Shown piece by piece: positions 43,233 to 52,110 of a DNA stretch of 64,000 nt. The stretch lies in the NCBI GenBank assembly GCA_039808885.1, contig JBDHTX010000014.1, forward strand, positions 33,850 through 97,849, given 5' to 3'. The translations under genes were made by a program, and so were the position numbers. The DNA is from Dongia_A sp039808885. Its GTDB lineage: Bacteria > Pseudomonadota > Alphaproteobacteria > Dongiales > Dongiaceae. Below the pieces are notes generated by a model, which was not told where the DNA came from, searched no databases, and saw only the letters and a list, made by a program, of their open reading frames with translations. Position 1 is the first letter of the stretch. Each line of letters opens with the position of its first letter.

Positions 43233-44573
43233 TCACGGGGCGTGATCGATAAGATGCAAGAACGATCCGAGCACACTGCCCTGGCGGCGACCCAGGCTCC
43301 CCAAATCGCGACAGCGGGCATCCTGGGCCGCGAACAGGGCCGGCGACTCGCCTTCCGAAACCACGCGGGCGTAGTGGAATTCATGCCCTCGAAAGGCCGC
43401 GCCCGCCCGCCCCAGCGGCCCGTCCGCCAGCAGCCGCGCCTGCCGGTAGCCGAGATGCAGCCTGCGCTCGGCGAAGGAGGTGACGACGGGCAGCAGCCCG
43501 GCCATGGCGTGGCGGGTGCCGCCGGCATCGACCAGCCCCTCGCCCAGCACCATGTAACCGCCGCATTCGCCATAGACCGCGGCACCCCGTGCCGCCGCCC
43601 GGCGCAGGCCGCCGAGGAAACCCGCATTGCCGGCGAGCCGTCCGGCATGCAGCTCCGGATAGCCGCCCGGCAGAAACACCGCATCCGCATCGGCGGCCGG
43701 CGCCTCGTCGGCGAGCGGCGAGAAGAACGTGAGCGTGGCCCCGGCATCGCGCCAGCCTTCCAGCGTCGCGGCATAGGCGAAGCCGAAGGCGACGTCGCGG
43801 GCGACCGCGATCCGCTGTCCGAGCGGGGGCATGGGCGGCTGGGCATGGCCGGGCATCGCGGCGACGGCCGGCGGCCGCATCAGCGCCACCAGCCGGTCGA
43901 GATCGAGATGCGGCGCCAGGCGATCGGCCAGGCTCCCGGCGTAGGATGCAAGGTCGGCGTGTTCTTCCGCCTGCACTAGGCCCAGATGCCGGCTGGGCAG
44001 CGCCAGATCGGCGAAGCCCGGCAGGTATCCCAGCGCGGATAGCCCGGCACGCTTTGCCGCCTGCGCCAGCATGTCGTGATGCCGCTCGCCGCCGACCTCG
44101 TTGAAGACGACCCCCGCGACATCGACCCGCGCATGGTGCCGCTTCAGGCCTTCCAGAATCGCCGCCGCGGTGGCGCCGATGCCTTTCGCGCGCAACACCA
44201 GGACAACCGGCAGGCCGGTCAGCGCCGCGATCTCCGCCGTCGAGCCGGGCGCCAGCGCCGCGTGATCTTCATCCGGCATCGGCGCGCCGTCGAACAAGCC
44301 CATGACGCCCTCGACGACCAGCACATCGGCCCCCGCCGCCGCCCGCGCGGTCAGGCTTGCGACGGTCTCCGGCCGCATCGCCCAGCTGTCGAGGTTGTAG
44401 CAGGCGCGCCCGGTGGTGCGCGCGTGAAAGGCTGGATCGATGTAGTCCGGCCCGACCTTGCAGGACGCCACGCGATGGCCGCGCCGCGCCAGCAGCGCCA
44501 GCAGCGCCAGGGTCACCGTGGTCTTGCCGCTGCCCGACGACGCGGCTGCAATGATCGCGCCGCGCGCGGTCAT
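43233..44573 (-). CDS. cobB: Cobyrinate a,c-diamide synthase (CobB/CbiA)
   Basis: A 446-residue ATP-dependent amidotransferase that amidates the a and c side chains of (cobalt-)hydrogenobyrinate/cobyrinate with glutamine. The N-terminal P-loop is IAAASSGSGKTTVTL, with CKVGPDYIDP next. The C-terminal glutamine amidotransferase domain has FLPGGYPELHAGRLAGN and YGECGGYMVLGEGL with the nucleophile Cys. It works in both aerobic and anaerobic routes. It lies seven bases downstream of cobA, same strand. Confidence 0.95.
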   Translation of the reverse strand: MTARGAIIAAASSGSGKTTVTLALLALLARRGHRVASCKVGPDYIDPAFHARTTGRACYNLDSWAMRPETVASLTARAAAGADVLVVEGVMGLFDGAPMPDEDHAALAPGSTAEIAALTGLPVVLVLRAKGIGATAAAILEGLKRHHARVDVAGVVFNEVGGERHHDMLAQAAKRAGLSALGYLPGFADLALPSRHLGLVQAEEHADLASYAGSLADRLAPHLDLDRLVALMRPPAVAAMPGHAQPPMPPLGQRIAVARDVAFGFAYAATLEGWRDAGATLTFFSPLADEAPAADADAVFLPGGYPELHAGRLAGNAGFLGGLRRAAARGAAVYGECGGYMVLGEGLVDAGGTRHAMAGLLPVVTSFAERRLHLGYRQARLLADGPLGRAGAAFRGHEFHYARVVSEGESPALFAAQDARCRDLGSLGRRQGSVLGSFLHLIDHAP

Positions 44574-44580
44574 CGGGCGA

Positions 44581-45423
44581 TCACGAACCCGTCTGGCCCT
44601 GGCGGCGCAGGCCGAGCGGATCGGGCGACAGGGTGCGGCCCTGCATCGCGCCCAGCCAGTCGAGCGCGGCGCGCAGCCGCACGATTTCGCCCACCACGAC
44701 GATGGCCGGCGGCTCGATGCCGCTTTGCGCGATGTCGGCGGCGCAGGCGCCCAGCGTCGTCTCCAGCACGCGCTGCTCGGACGACGTGGCCTTGCTCACC
44801 ACCGCGACGGGCTCGCCGGGCTTGCGCCCCTCCTCCATCAGGCGGCCGGAGATCTGGCCGATATGCTTCAGCGCCATGTAAAGGACGATGGCGGGCGACC
44901 CGCGCGCGATCGCCGCCCAATCGACTGCTTCGGGCATGACGCCGCCGGCGTCGTGGCCGGTGATGAAGGTGACGGAGTGGTTGCAGTCGCGGTGGGTGAC
45001 CGGAATGCCGGCATAGGCGAGGCCGCCGATCCCGGCGCTCACCCCCGGCACGATGCGGAACGGGATGCCGGCATCGACCAGGCTCAGGGCCTCCTCGCCG
45101 CCCCGGCCGAAGACGAAGGGATCGCCGCCCTTCAGGCGCAGCACCCGCTTGCCCTCGCGCGCCAGCTGCACCAGGCGCAGGGAGATGTCGGGCTGCTTGG
45201 CCGAGGGCTTGCCGCCGCGCTTGCCGGCATATTCGAGGACCGCGCCCGGCCGCGCCAGCTTCAGCACGTCCTGGTCGACGAGGGCGTCATAGACGACGAC
45301 ATCGGCGCTTTGCAGCCCGCGCAGGGCCAGCAGGGTCAGCAGACCGGTCGTTCCCGGCCCGGCGCCGGTCAGCCAGACCCAGCCCGGCTCGATTCCCGGC
45401 AAAGTGTTCAGGACGTCGTTCAT
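44581..45423 (-). CDS. cobA: Uroporphyrinogen-III C-methyltransferase
   Basis: A 280-residue SAM-dependent enzyme that methylates uroporphyrinogen III at C2 and C7 to give precorrin-2, the branch point to B12 and siroheme. Motifs: VWLTGAGPGTTGLLTLLALRGLQ, VYDALV, GGDPFVFGRGGEEA, IPFRIVPGVSAGIGGLAYAGIPVTHRD and the C-terminal PAIVVVGEIVRLR. It is the first gene of a cobA-cobB-cbtB-cbtA run, divergent from cbiD. A TAGGAT element lies six bases before its ATG. Confidence 0.95.
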   Translation of the reverse strand: MNDVLNTLPGIEPGWVWLTGAGPGTTGLLTLLALRGLQSADVVVYDALVDQDVLKLARPGAVLEYAGKRGGKPSAKQPDISLRLVQLAREGKRVLRLKGGDPFVFGRGGEEALSLVDAGIPFRIVPGVSAGIGGLAYAGIPVTHRDCNHSVTFITGHDAGGVMPEAVDWAAIARGSPAIVLYMALKHIGQISGRLMEEGRKPGEPVAVVSKATSSEQRVLETTLGACAADIAQSGIEPPAIVVVGEIVRLRAALDWLGAMQGRTLSPDPLGLRRQGQTGS

Positions 45424-45491
45424 GCCGCGATCCTAGGGATACCCCGTCCGATGACTAGCCAGATTCGGACGTTAACGCCTAGAATAGCGTC
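45424..45491. promoter_or_regulatory. Symmetric divergent promoter region between cobA and cbiD
   Basis: Each start codon is preceded after exactly six bases by CCTAGRAT: CCTAGAAT for cbiD (45478-45485) and CCTAGGAT for cobA on the other strand (45430-45437). A dyad GTCCGA (45446-45451) / TCGGAC (45465-45470) is centred at 45458, the exact midpoint between the two starts. If the TAGRAT elements are -10 boxes, both mRNAs would be leaderless, consistent with absence of Shine-Dalgarno sequences. Confidence 0.45.
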
Positions 45492-46583
45492 ATGACTCGC
45501 AAGCCAGAAGGCCCGTTGCGGCGCGGCTGGACAACCGGCGCTTGCGCAACCGCGGCGACCAAGGCGGCGTTTACCGCGCTCGTCACCGGCCAGTTCCCGG
45601 ATCCGGTCGAAATCACCCTGCCCAAGGGCGAACGGCCGAGCTTCGCGCTGGCCTTGCGCCGGGCCGGAAAGGGCTGGGCGATGGCCGGCATCGTCAAGGA
45701 CGCCGGCGACGACCCCGACGTCACCCATCTCGCCACCATCCAGGCCAAGGTGAAGGCGCTGCCGCGCGGCGCCGGCATCCAGTTCAAGGCCGGGACCGGC
45801 GTCGGCACGGTGACGCGGCCGGGCCTGCCGGTCGAGGTCGGCGAGCCGGCGATCAACCCGGTGCCGCGGCGGATGATGGCGGAGGTGATCGAAGAGGTCG
45901 CGGTGGCCCACGGCGCCGAGCCGGATGTGGAGATCGAGATTTCGGTGCCGGGCGGCGAAGAGCTTGCCAGGCAGACCTGGAACCCGCGCCTCGGCATCGA
46001 AGGCGGCATTTCCATCCTCGGCACCACCGGCGTGGTGCATCCCTTTTCCTGCTCGGCCTGGATCGCCTCGATCCATCGCGGCATCGACGTCATCCGCGCC
46101 GCCGGGCTGGAGCATGCCGCCGCCTGCACCGGCTCGACCACCGAAAGCGCGGTGCAGGAGCGCTACGGCCTGCCGGAGATCGCCTTCATCGACATGGGCG
46201 ATTTCGCCGGCGCCACGCTGAAATACCTGCGCCATCATCCGGTGAAGCAGCTGACGCTGGCCGGCGGTTTCGGCAAGTTCTGCAAGCTGGCCGAAGGCTT
46301 CCTCGATCTCCATTCCGGCCGCAGCCAGGTCAATCTCAACACGCTCGCTGCCTGGGCGGGCGAACGCGGCGCCAACGACCTCACCAGGCGGCGCATCGTC
46401 GAGGCCAACACCGCGATGGAGGCGCTCAACATCGCCCTGCAGCAGGGCGTGCCGCTGGCCCAGGTGGTGGCCGACAAGGCGCGCGACGTGGCCGTCGAGC
46501 ATGTCAACGGCAAGGTCGCGATCGAGGTGCTGGTCTACGACCGCGATTCCAAGCTGGTGGGCGCCGCCGGCGCCTTCGCCTGA
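45492..46583 (+). CDS. cbiD: Cobalt-precorrin-5B C1-methyltransferase
   Basis: A 363-residue enzyme that adds the methyl group at C1 of cobalt-precorrin-5B in the cobalt-early pathway. Family hallmarks: LRRGWTTGACATAATKAA at the start, AGTGVGTVTRPGLPVEVGEPAINPVPRRMM, GISILGTTGVVHPFS and the later HHPVKQLTLAGGFGKFCKLAEG. The usual aerobic counterpart, CobF, is not in the window. It overlaps nothing; cobK follows after nine bases. Confidence 0.95.
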   Translation: MTRKPEGPLRRGWTTGACATAATKAAFTALVTGQFPDPVEITLPKGERPSFALALRRAGKGWAMAGIVKDAGDDPDVTHLATIQAKVKALPRGAGIQFKAGTGVGTVTRPGLPVEVGEPAINPVPRRMMAEVIEEVAVAHGAEPDVEIEISVPGGEELARQTWNPRLGIEGGISILGTTGVVHPFSCSAWIASIHRGIDVIRAAGLEHAAACTGSTTESAVQERYGLPEIAFIDMGDFAGATLKYLRHHPVKQLTLAGGFGKFCKLAEGFLDLHSGRSQVNLNTLAAWAGERGANDLTRRRIVEANTAMEALNIALQQGVPLAQVVADKARDVAVEHVNGKVAIEVLVYDRDSKLVGAAGAFA

Positions 46584-46592
46584 GGCCCAGCC

Positions 46593-47339
46593 ATGCGCGT
46601 CCTGATCCTCGGCGGCACCCAGGAAGCCTACGAGCTGGCGGAACGGCTGGCGGAGATCGAGCGCCTTGAGATCATCTCGTCGCTGGCCGGACGCACGCGG
46701 GAGCCGCGCCAGCCGCGGGGTGCGGTGCGCAGCGGCGGTTTCGGCGGGCCGGAAGGCCTGGCGCGCTATCTGCGGGACGAGGGCATCCGCTTCGTCGTCA
46801 ACGCCACGCATCCCTTTGCCGACCAGATCAGCGCCCATGCGGTCGAGGCGGCGGCGGCAAGCGGGACCGAGTTGCTGCGCCTGTTGCGCCCGGCCTGGCG
46901 GGCGGCGCCCGAGGACCGCTGGATCGCCGCGCGCGACGCGGCCGAGGCAGCCGAACTTGCGCGCCGCGAGGGCGGACGCATCCTGCTGACCGTCGGCTCG
47001 GGGGAGCTCGACGCCTTCGCGCCCGTGCGCAATGCCCATTTCGTCGTCCGCATGGTGGACGTGCCGGAGCGGATCCCGCTGCACGACTACCGAATCATCG
47101 CCGCGCGCGGCCCCTTCGAACTCGCCGACGAGCTGCGCCTGCTCGCCGAGCATCACATCAACCTCGTGGTGGCCAAGAACAGCGGCGGCGGCGCGACATT
47201 CGCCAAGCTGGAAGCCGCGCGCCGCCTGCGCCTGCCGGTCATCATGATCGAGCGCCCGCCGATCGCGCAGGAGCCGCGCTCGCCGGTCGCGACCAGTGTC
47301 GACGAGGTGATCGCGGCGCTGCGGGCCCTGCTGGCCTAG
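46593..47339 (+). CDS. cobK: (Cobalt-)precorrin-6A reductase
   Basis: A 248-residue NADPH-dependent reductase of the CobK/CbiJ family that reduces precorrin-6A to 6B. Landmarks: VLILGGTQEAYELAERL at the N-terminus, GGFGGPEGLARYLRD, NATHPFADQISAHA, the RPAWR segment and LVVAKNSGGGATFAKLEAAR near the end. It is co-directional with cbiD. Its stop codon shares the palindrome CTAG with the stop of the convergent MFS gene. Confidence 0.93.
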   Translation: MRVLILGGTQEAYELAERLAEIERLEIISSLAGRTREPRQPRGAVRSGGFGGPEGLARYLRDEGIRFVVNATHPFADQISAHAVEAAAASGTELLRLLRPAWRAAPEDRWIAARDAAEAAELARREGGRILLTVGSGELDAFAPVRNAHFVVRMVDVPERIPLHDYRIIAARGPFELADELRLLAEHHINLVVAKNSGGGATFAKLEAARRLRLPVIMIERPPIAQEPRSPVATSVDEVIAALRALLA

Positions 47340-48571
47340 TCCGCCGCGACTTTCCTCAGGCGCGGCACGTCGGACAGCAGCAGCACCACCGGCGACATCG
47401 CATAGCCCAGGACGCAGACCCACAGCACCGGGGTGAGGCCGAAATACTCGGCGCTGATTCCAGCGAGGATGGCGCCGAGCGGTCCCGGCACGTTGCCGCA
47501 CATATAGATGACCACCGTGGCGCGGCCGAGCAGCGCGTTGTCGATGCGGTGCTGGCGCAGGGTGCGTTCGAGCGACAGCGTGTAGGTAAGGCCGAAATCC
47601 CCCAGCACCTGGCCGAGGATCAGCAGCCCGATCACCGCCGGTCCGCCGATTGCGAAACCCGCCAGCGGTATCATCGCCATTCCCAGGGTGGCCGCGATCA
47701 CCCCGATGATCATGCCGGGGCCGAGCGGCGTCGCGGCCGCGAGGCGCGTCGTCACCAGCGCCGCCGCCAGCGTCGCGGCGCCGCCGCATCCGACGATGAG
47801 GCCGAGCGAGGCCGGCGAGACGTGCAGGTCGCCGACCAGGTACAGCACGTAATAGGCGCCGATGGCGCCGCCGCAGATGGCGCGGATCGACTTGGCGATG
47901 GCGAACGGGCGGAACAGCCGGTGACGGAAGACGACCAGGAACCCGACCTTCAGCTCATCCAGGGTCAGCCGCCCGCCGGCAGATGGACTCGGCGCCTCCT
48001 GGTGCGGCAGGCGCCACAGCAGGCACGCGGAGACCAGATAGCTGACCGCATCGCACAGGATCGCGATCGGCGCGCCGAGCGCCTGCACCAGTATGCCGCC
48101 GACCGGCGGGCCGACGATCTCGGATGCCGCCGCGGTCGATTCCTGCTTGGCATTGGCGTCCAACAGCTGGTCCTTGCCGATCAGCGTCGGGACATAGGCC
48201 TGATGCGCGGAATCGAAGATCACCGAGCAGGACGTCACCAGGAAGGTGACGACCAGCAGCTGGGCCAGCGAGAACTGGCCGATCCAGGCGGCGAGCGGAA
48301 TGGAGAGCAGCAAGGCAGCGCGCGCCAGATCGGTCGCGATCAGCAGGGGCCTTCTGCGCACGCGGTCGATCAGGATGCCTGCGAACAGGCCGAACAGCAG
48401 ATAGGGCAGCGACGCCGCGACGTTGAGCCAGGCGAAATCGAGCGGCGTGGCACCCAGCAGCAGGACCGCGCCGAGCTGGATCGCCTCGCGCCCGATGCGG
48501 GTGCCGAAAGCCGAGGTCGCCTGCGCGCCCCACAGATGGAGGAAGCCGCTGTGTCGCCAGAGGGGTGTCAT
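47336..48571 (-). CDS. MFS transporter (EntS-like), twelve helices
   Basis: A 411-residue major facilitator. The loop GILIDRVRRRPLLIATDLARAALL after helix 2 and the helix-5 region ANAKQESTAAASEIVGPPVGGIL are typical of the EntS/DHA3 group of exporters. It is embedded in the B12 cluster, convergent with cobK. A link to B12 precursors, siderophore or drug export cannot be made from sequence. The ATG at 48571 is preferred; the 186-bp repeat element lies upstream. Confidence 0.85.
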   Translation of the reverse strand: MTPLWRHSGFLHLWGAQATSAFGTRIGREAIQLGAVLLLGATPLDFAWLNVAASLPYLLFGLFAGILIDRVRRRPLLIATDLARAALLLSIPLAAWIGQFSLAQLLVVTFLVTSCSVIFDSAHQAYVPTLIGKDQLLDANAKQESTAAASEIVGPPVGGILVQALGAPIAILCDAVSYLVSACLLWRLPHQEAPSPSAGGRLTLDELKVGFLVVFRHRLFRPFAIAKSIRAICGGAIGAYYVLYLVGDLHVSPASLGLIVGCGGAATLAAALVTTRLAAATPLGPGMIIGVIAATLGMAMIPLAGFAIGGPAVIGLLILGQVLGDFGLTYTLSLERTLRQHRIDNALLGRATVVIYMCGNVPGPLGAILAGISAEYFGLTPVLWVCVLGYAMSPVVLLLSDVPRLRKVAAD

Positions 48572-48601
48572 CTCGTTCCGAGCCTCCCCGCGCAAGAACA
48601 T

Positions 48602-48787
48602 CCTTCCCCCCTTGCGGGGGAAGGCAGCGCAGCCTTGGCGAGCAGAGCGAGCTTAGGCGGAGCCGGATGGGGGGTCGCGCGCCTTGCAGGCGCGCATCGC
48701 CGAAGGCGATGCAAGCGAGGACTCTTCGCGGACAAACCTGGCGCTGCGACACCCCCCTTCCCAACCTTCCCCCGCAAGGGGGGAAGG
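48602..48787. repeat. Structured palindromic element with 23-bp inverted ends (MITE/BIME-like)
   Basis: A 23-base sequence at 48602-48624 recurs as an exact reverse complement at 48765-48787; each copy is itself nearly palindromic (CCTTCCCCC...GGGGGAAGG). Inside lie two hairpins, GCGCGCC/GGCGCGC (48677-48695) and GCATCGCC/GGCGATGC (48694-48712), and a nested GGGTCGC/GCGAC pair. It fills the gap between the cobM stop and the MFS start. It encodes no protein. It looks like a mobile, non-autonomous palindrome. Confidence 0.8.
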
Positions 48788-48806
48788 GGCGGACCTTGCA
48801 GCATCG

Positions 48807-49574
48807 CTACGCCTTCTTCTTCGGCCGCAGGATGTGGCGGTGGTCAGCGTGGTAGAGGCGGCTGTCCTCGAAATCGCGGGCGCCGAAGACGCGGCCGACC
48901 ATGATGAGGGCGGTGCGGGTGATCTTGGCCTCCTTCACCTTGCCCTTGATGTCGGCCAGCGTGCCGAAAATCGCCTCCTGGTCCGGCCAGCCGACGCGGA
49001 AGACGACCACCACCGGGCAATCCGCGCCGTAGTGCGGGGTCAGTTCCGCCACCACCTTGTGGATGTTGCGGATCGACAGATGGATGGCGAGCGTGGCGCC
49101 CGACTTTCCGAGCGTCGCCAGGTCCTCGCCCTGCGGCATGGGCGAGGCGGCGCCGTCGGTGCGGGTGATGATGATGCTCTGGCTGATCTCCGGCAGGGTC
49201 AACTCGGTCTTCAGCATCGCCGCGGCGGCGGCGAAGGCCGGCACGCCGGGGGTCACGTCATAATCGATGCCCAGCGCGTCGAGCCGGCGCATCTGCTCGG
49301 CGATGGCGCCGTAGATGGAGGGGTCGCCGGAATGCACGCGCGCCACCTTCTTGCCTTCGGCAACCGCCTTCTGCATGTGCCCGACGATCTCCTCCAGGGT
49401 CAGCGGCGCGGTGTCGATCACCAGCGCGCCCGGCCGCGCCAGGGCGACCACCGCCGGCGGCACCAGCGAGCCGGCATAGAGCACGACCGGACACTCCTCG
49501 ATCAGCCGCTTGCCCTTGACCGTGATGAGGTCGGGGTCGCCCGGGCCGGCGCCGATGAAATGCACGATGCTCAT
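48807..49574 (-). CDS. cobM: (Cobalt-)precorrin-4 C11-methyltransferase
   Basis: A 255-residue SAM-dependent methyltransferase of the CobM/CbiF type that methylates C11 of precorrin-4. Motifs: VHFIGAGPGDPDLITVKG, VLYAGSLVPPAVV, VARVHSGDPSIYGAIAEQMRRLD, and TPGVPAFAAAAAML. Its start overlaps the cbiG-cobJ stop by four bases (ATGA), so the genes are translationally coupled. It is the last cob gene before the repeat element and MFS gene. Confidence 0.95.
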   Translation of the reverse strand: MSIVHFIGAGPGDPDLITVKGKRLIEECPVVLYAGSLVPPAVVALARPGALVIDTAPLTLEEIVGHMQKAVAEGKKVARVHSGDPSIYGAIAEQMRRLDALGIDYDVTPGVPAFAAAAAMLKTELTLPEISQSIIITRTDGAASPMPQGEDLATLGKSGATLAIHLSIRNIHKVVAELTPHYGADCPVVVVFRVGWPDQEAIFGTLADIKGKVKEAKITRTALIMVGRVFGARDFEDSRLYHADHRHILRPKKKA

Positions 49575-51409
49575 GAGTTCCCCGCCTTCACCCGACCGCT
49601 CGTCTGGGCATCCATCTTCTTCGCATAGCCGCGCGGCGTATAGACCCAGGCGCCGCCATCGGGCCGCGCCACGGCGCGCGTCGTGCTGGCCCCGACGATG
49701 ACCAGGGTCAGCATGTCGACATCCTCGATCTTCAGATCGCCCAGGGCCACAACCGTGACCGCCTCGCCGTCGCGCCCCAGATTGCGCCCGAGGATGACCG
49801 GCGTATCCTTCGGCCGGTGGCGCAGCAGGATCTCCTTCGCCGCCGCCAGCTGCGTGCGCCGCCGCTGCGACACCGGGTTATAGAAGGCGACGACGAAATC
49901 GCCCGCCGCCGCCGCTTGCAGCCGCTGCTCGATCGCCTCCCACGGCGTCAGCAGGTCGCTCAGCGAAATGGCGCAGAAATCATGGCCGAGCGGCGCGCCG
50001 ATCCGCGCCGCCGCCGTCTGCATGGCCGAGACGCCGGGGAATCCGGTGATCTCGACCCGCGCCCAATCGGGATTCCCCTCGCGGTCGATGAGCTCGAAGA
50101 CCAGCGTCGCCATGGCGTAGATGCCGGCGTCGCCGGAGCAGATCAGCGCCACGTCGCGGCCTTGCGCGGCGAGGTCGAGGGCGATGCGCACCCGCATCTC
50201 CTCCTCTCCCAGCTCGTAGCCGTGCCGCGCCTTGTTCGCCGCCAGCGGCCCGAGCAGGTCGAGATAGAGCTTGTAGCCGACCAGGTCGGTGGCATGGCGC
50301 ACCGCCGCGTCGACCTCATGGGTGCGGGCTTGCGGCGCGCCCGGCCCGATGCCGATGATGGCGAGCGCGCCCCGCGCCCGGCCGACGGCTTTGGCGTCGA
50401 TCGGCGTATTGGACAGCGCCAGCGCACAGGTGGCGCGCTGCGAGCGCCGCTTGGGCAGGATCAGGTCGCCATCAGCGCCCACGGCGGCCAGCGCGGCGCC
50501 CTCGGCGACACCGTGGCAGCCGGTCTCGCGGAAGACCAGGTCGGAAGGCGTCTTGAGACGCGGCGTCTCGGCTTCGAGCCGGGCGGCGTCGAAGAACCGC
50601 GCGGGCACGCCGAGGTCGTGCGCCACCGCGTGGATCGCCGGCTCCGCCGCCTTCAGGGCGATGGACGCGATGCAGGCAACGGCCTCGCGCGCGACATTGG
50701 CTTCGGCCAGCGCGCCGTCGACCAGTTGCGCCAGTTCGGCTGCCGCGGCCAGGCGCTCGCAACCGACGCCCAGCGCCACGATCTGCGGCGCGTAGACCAG
50801 ATCGGCCTGGGCATCGGCGCGCGTGCTGACCAGGATATGGATCGGCGCCGTCTCGCTCCGCGGCAAGGCGTCGAGCCAGGCGGGTGCCGGGCCGGACTCG
50901 ACGGTGACCCGCGCTGGCTCCCCGGCCAGCAATCTCGCCGCGACCGACTTGTAGTCGCCGACACGCAGACGCCAGCCGGCAGGCGGCTCGTCCAGCGCCA
51001 CGCCGAGGGAAACATCGCTTGCCGTGGTGATCGCCGCCGTCGCGCCGAGCGCCGCCGCCAGGGTCGCGGCCCAGCGATTGCCCTGGTGATGGCCGCCGAG
51101 CAGCGGCACCACGACCGAGCCGTCCTCGGCGATTGCCAGCACCGGCGGATCGCTCCGTTTGTCGCCGAGTTCGGCGCCCAGCGCGCGGATCAGGATGCCG
51201 CTGGCGCAGATGCCGATGACCGGCCGGCCGGCGCGGAAGCATTGCGCGATGACCTCGGTGGCAACGGCAAATGTGCGATCCGCATCCGCCACGCGCGACG
51301 CGAGGCCGAGCACTTCGCCCGCGCCGAGGATCTGCTGGATGCGGCGCGCCAGCTTCCCGCCCGTGGCCGAGAGCGCGACGATCGCCGCATCGTTGCGCGG
51401 CCCGCTCAT
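49571..51409 (-). CDS. cobJ: CbiG-CobJ fusion: cobalt-precorrin-5A hydrolase / precorrin-3B C17-methyltransferase
   Basis: A 612-residue two-domain protein. Residues 1-335 are CbiG/CobE-like (IVALSATGGKLARRI, then VLAIAEDGSVVVPLLGGHHQGNRWA and a CbiG-C domain with ALGVGCERLA and FRETGCHGVAEGAAL). CbiG opens the ring lactone of cobalt-precorrin-5A and releases acetaldehyde. Residues 345-612 are CobJ/CbiH (IIGIGPGAPQART, ICSGDAGIYAMATLVFEL, FPGVSAMQTAAARIGAPLGHDF), which methylates C17 with ring contraction. Start and stop overlap neighbours by four bases each. Confidence 0.92.
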   Translation of the reverse strand: MSGPRNDAAIVALSATGGKLARRIQQILGAGEVLGLASRVADADRTFAVATEVIAQCFRAGRPVIGICASGILIRALGAELGDKRSDPPVLAIAEDGSVVVPLLGGHHQGNRWAATLAAALGATAAITTASDVSLGVALDEPPAGWRLRVGDYKSVAARLLAGEPARVTVESGPAPAWLDALPRSETAPIHILVSTRADAQADLVYAPQIVALGVGCERLAAAAELAQLVDGALAEANVAREAVACIASIALKAAEPAIHAVAHDLGVPARFFDAARLEAETPRLKTPSDLVFRETGCHGVAEGAALAAVGADGDLILPKRRSQRATCALALSNTPIDAKAVGRARGALAIIGIGPGAPQARTHEVDAAVRHATDLVGYKLYLDLLGPLAANKARHGYELGEEEMRVRIALDLAAQGRDVALICSGDAGIYAMATLVFELIDREGNPDWARVEITGFPGVSAMQTAAARIGAPLGHDFCAISLSDLLTPWEAIEQRLQAAAAGDFVVAFYNPVSQRRRTQLAAAKEILLRHRPKDTPVILGRNLGRDGEAVTVVALGDLKIEDVDMLTLVIVGASTTRAVARPDGGAWVYTPRGYAKKMDAQTSGRVKAGNS

Positions 51410-52110
51410 CGCCAGGCCTCGCCGCGCCGGTGCACCAGCAGCATGGAGAAATACGGCGCCTCGTCCAGCTTCACCTCGGCCAGCGGCAGCACCCGCTGCT
51501 GCGCCAGGGTGGCGCGCTCGACATAGCGCGTGCGGTCGATGAGCTTCAGCTCGCCCAGCACCTTGCGCACCTTGCCCAGGTGCCGGCCGACCTTGATGAT
51601 CGCCGCCGCCTCGACATGCTGCAGCCGGCGGCGCAGATCCTCTTCCGGCAGCGGCGCCGGAACCACCGTCAGCACGTCGTTGCGCGCCGCCAGCGCGCCG
51701 CGCGTCGCCACCGCGCAGGCCATCAGCGAGGAGACGCCCGGCACCACCTCGACCCGGCAGCGATCGGTGAGCCGGGCGAAGAGATACATGAACGAGCCGT
51801 AGAAGAACGGATCGCCCTCGCAAAGCACGGTCACCTGCCGGCCCGCCTGCGCCGCCGCCGCGATGGCGTCCGCCGCCTTGTCATAGACATCGTCCTTGGG
51901 GAACCGGCCGTCGCCGATATTCATGCGGATGGCCATCTCCTCGACCTCGTGGCCGAGATGCGGCGCCGCGATCTGGCGCGCGAAGCTCGGCCCTTCTTCC
52001 GGCGCCGGATAGGCGATGAGATCGGCGGTGCGGATCAGCCGCGCCGCCTTCAAGGTCAGCAGTTCCGGGTCGCCGGGGCCGACCCCAACGCCGTAGACGA
52101 TTCCACTCAA
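51406..52110 (-). CDS. cobI: (Cobalt-)precorrin-2 C20-methyltransferase
   Basis: A 234-residue CobI/CbiL methyltransferase. YGVGVGPGDPELLTLKAARLI opens the protein, followed by VLCEGDPFFYGSFMYL and VPGVSSLMACA. The start is a TTG that overlaps the cobL stop (TTGA), with GGGGGA six bases upstream; this gives the normal family N-terminus. A GTG 11 codons earlier is less likely. It adds the methyl at C20 of (cobalt-)factor II or precorrin-2. Confidence 0.93.
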   Translation of the reverse strand: MSGIVYGVGVGPGDPELLTLKAARLIRTADLIAYPAPEEGPSFARQIAAPHLGHEVEEMAIRMNIGDGRFPKDDVYDKAADAIAAAAQAGRQVTVLCEGDPFFYGSFMYLFARLTDRCRVEVVPGVSSLMACAVATRGALAARNDVLTVVPAPLPEEDLRRRLQHVEAAAIIKVGRHLGKVRKVLGELKLIDRTRYVERATLAQQRVLPLAEVKLDEAPYFSMLLVHRRGEAWR

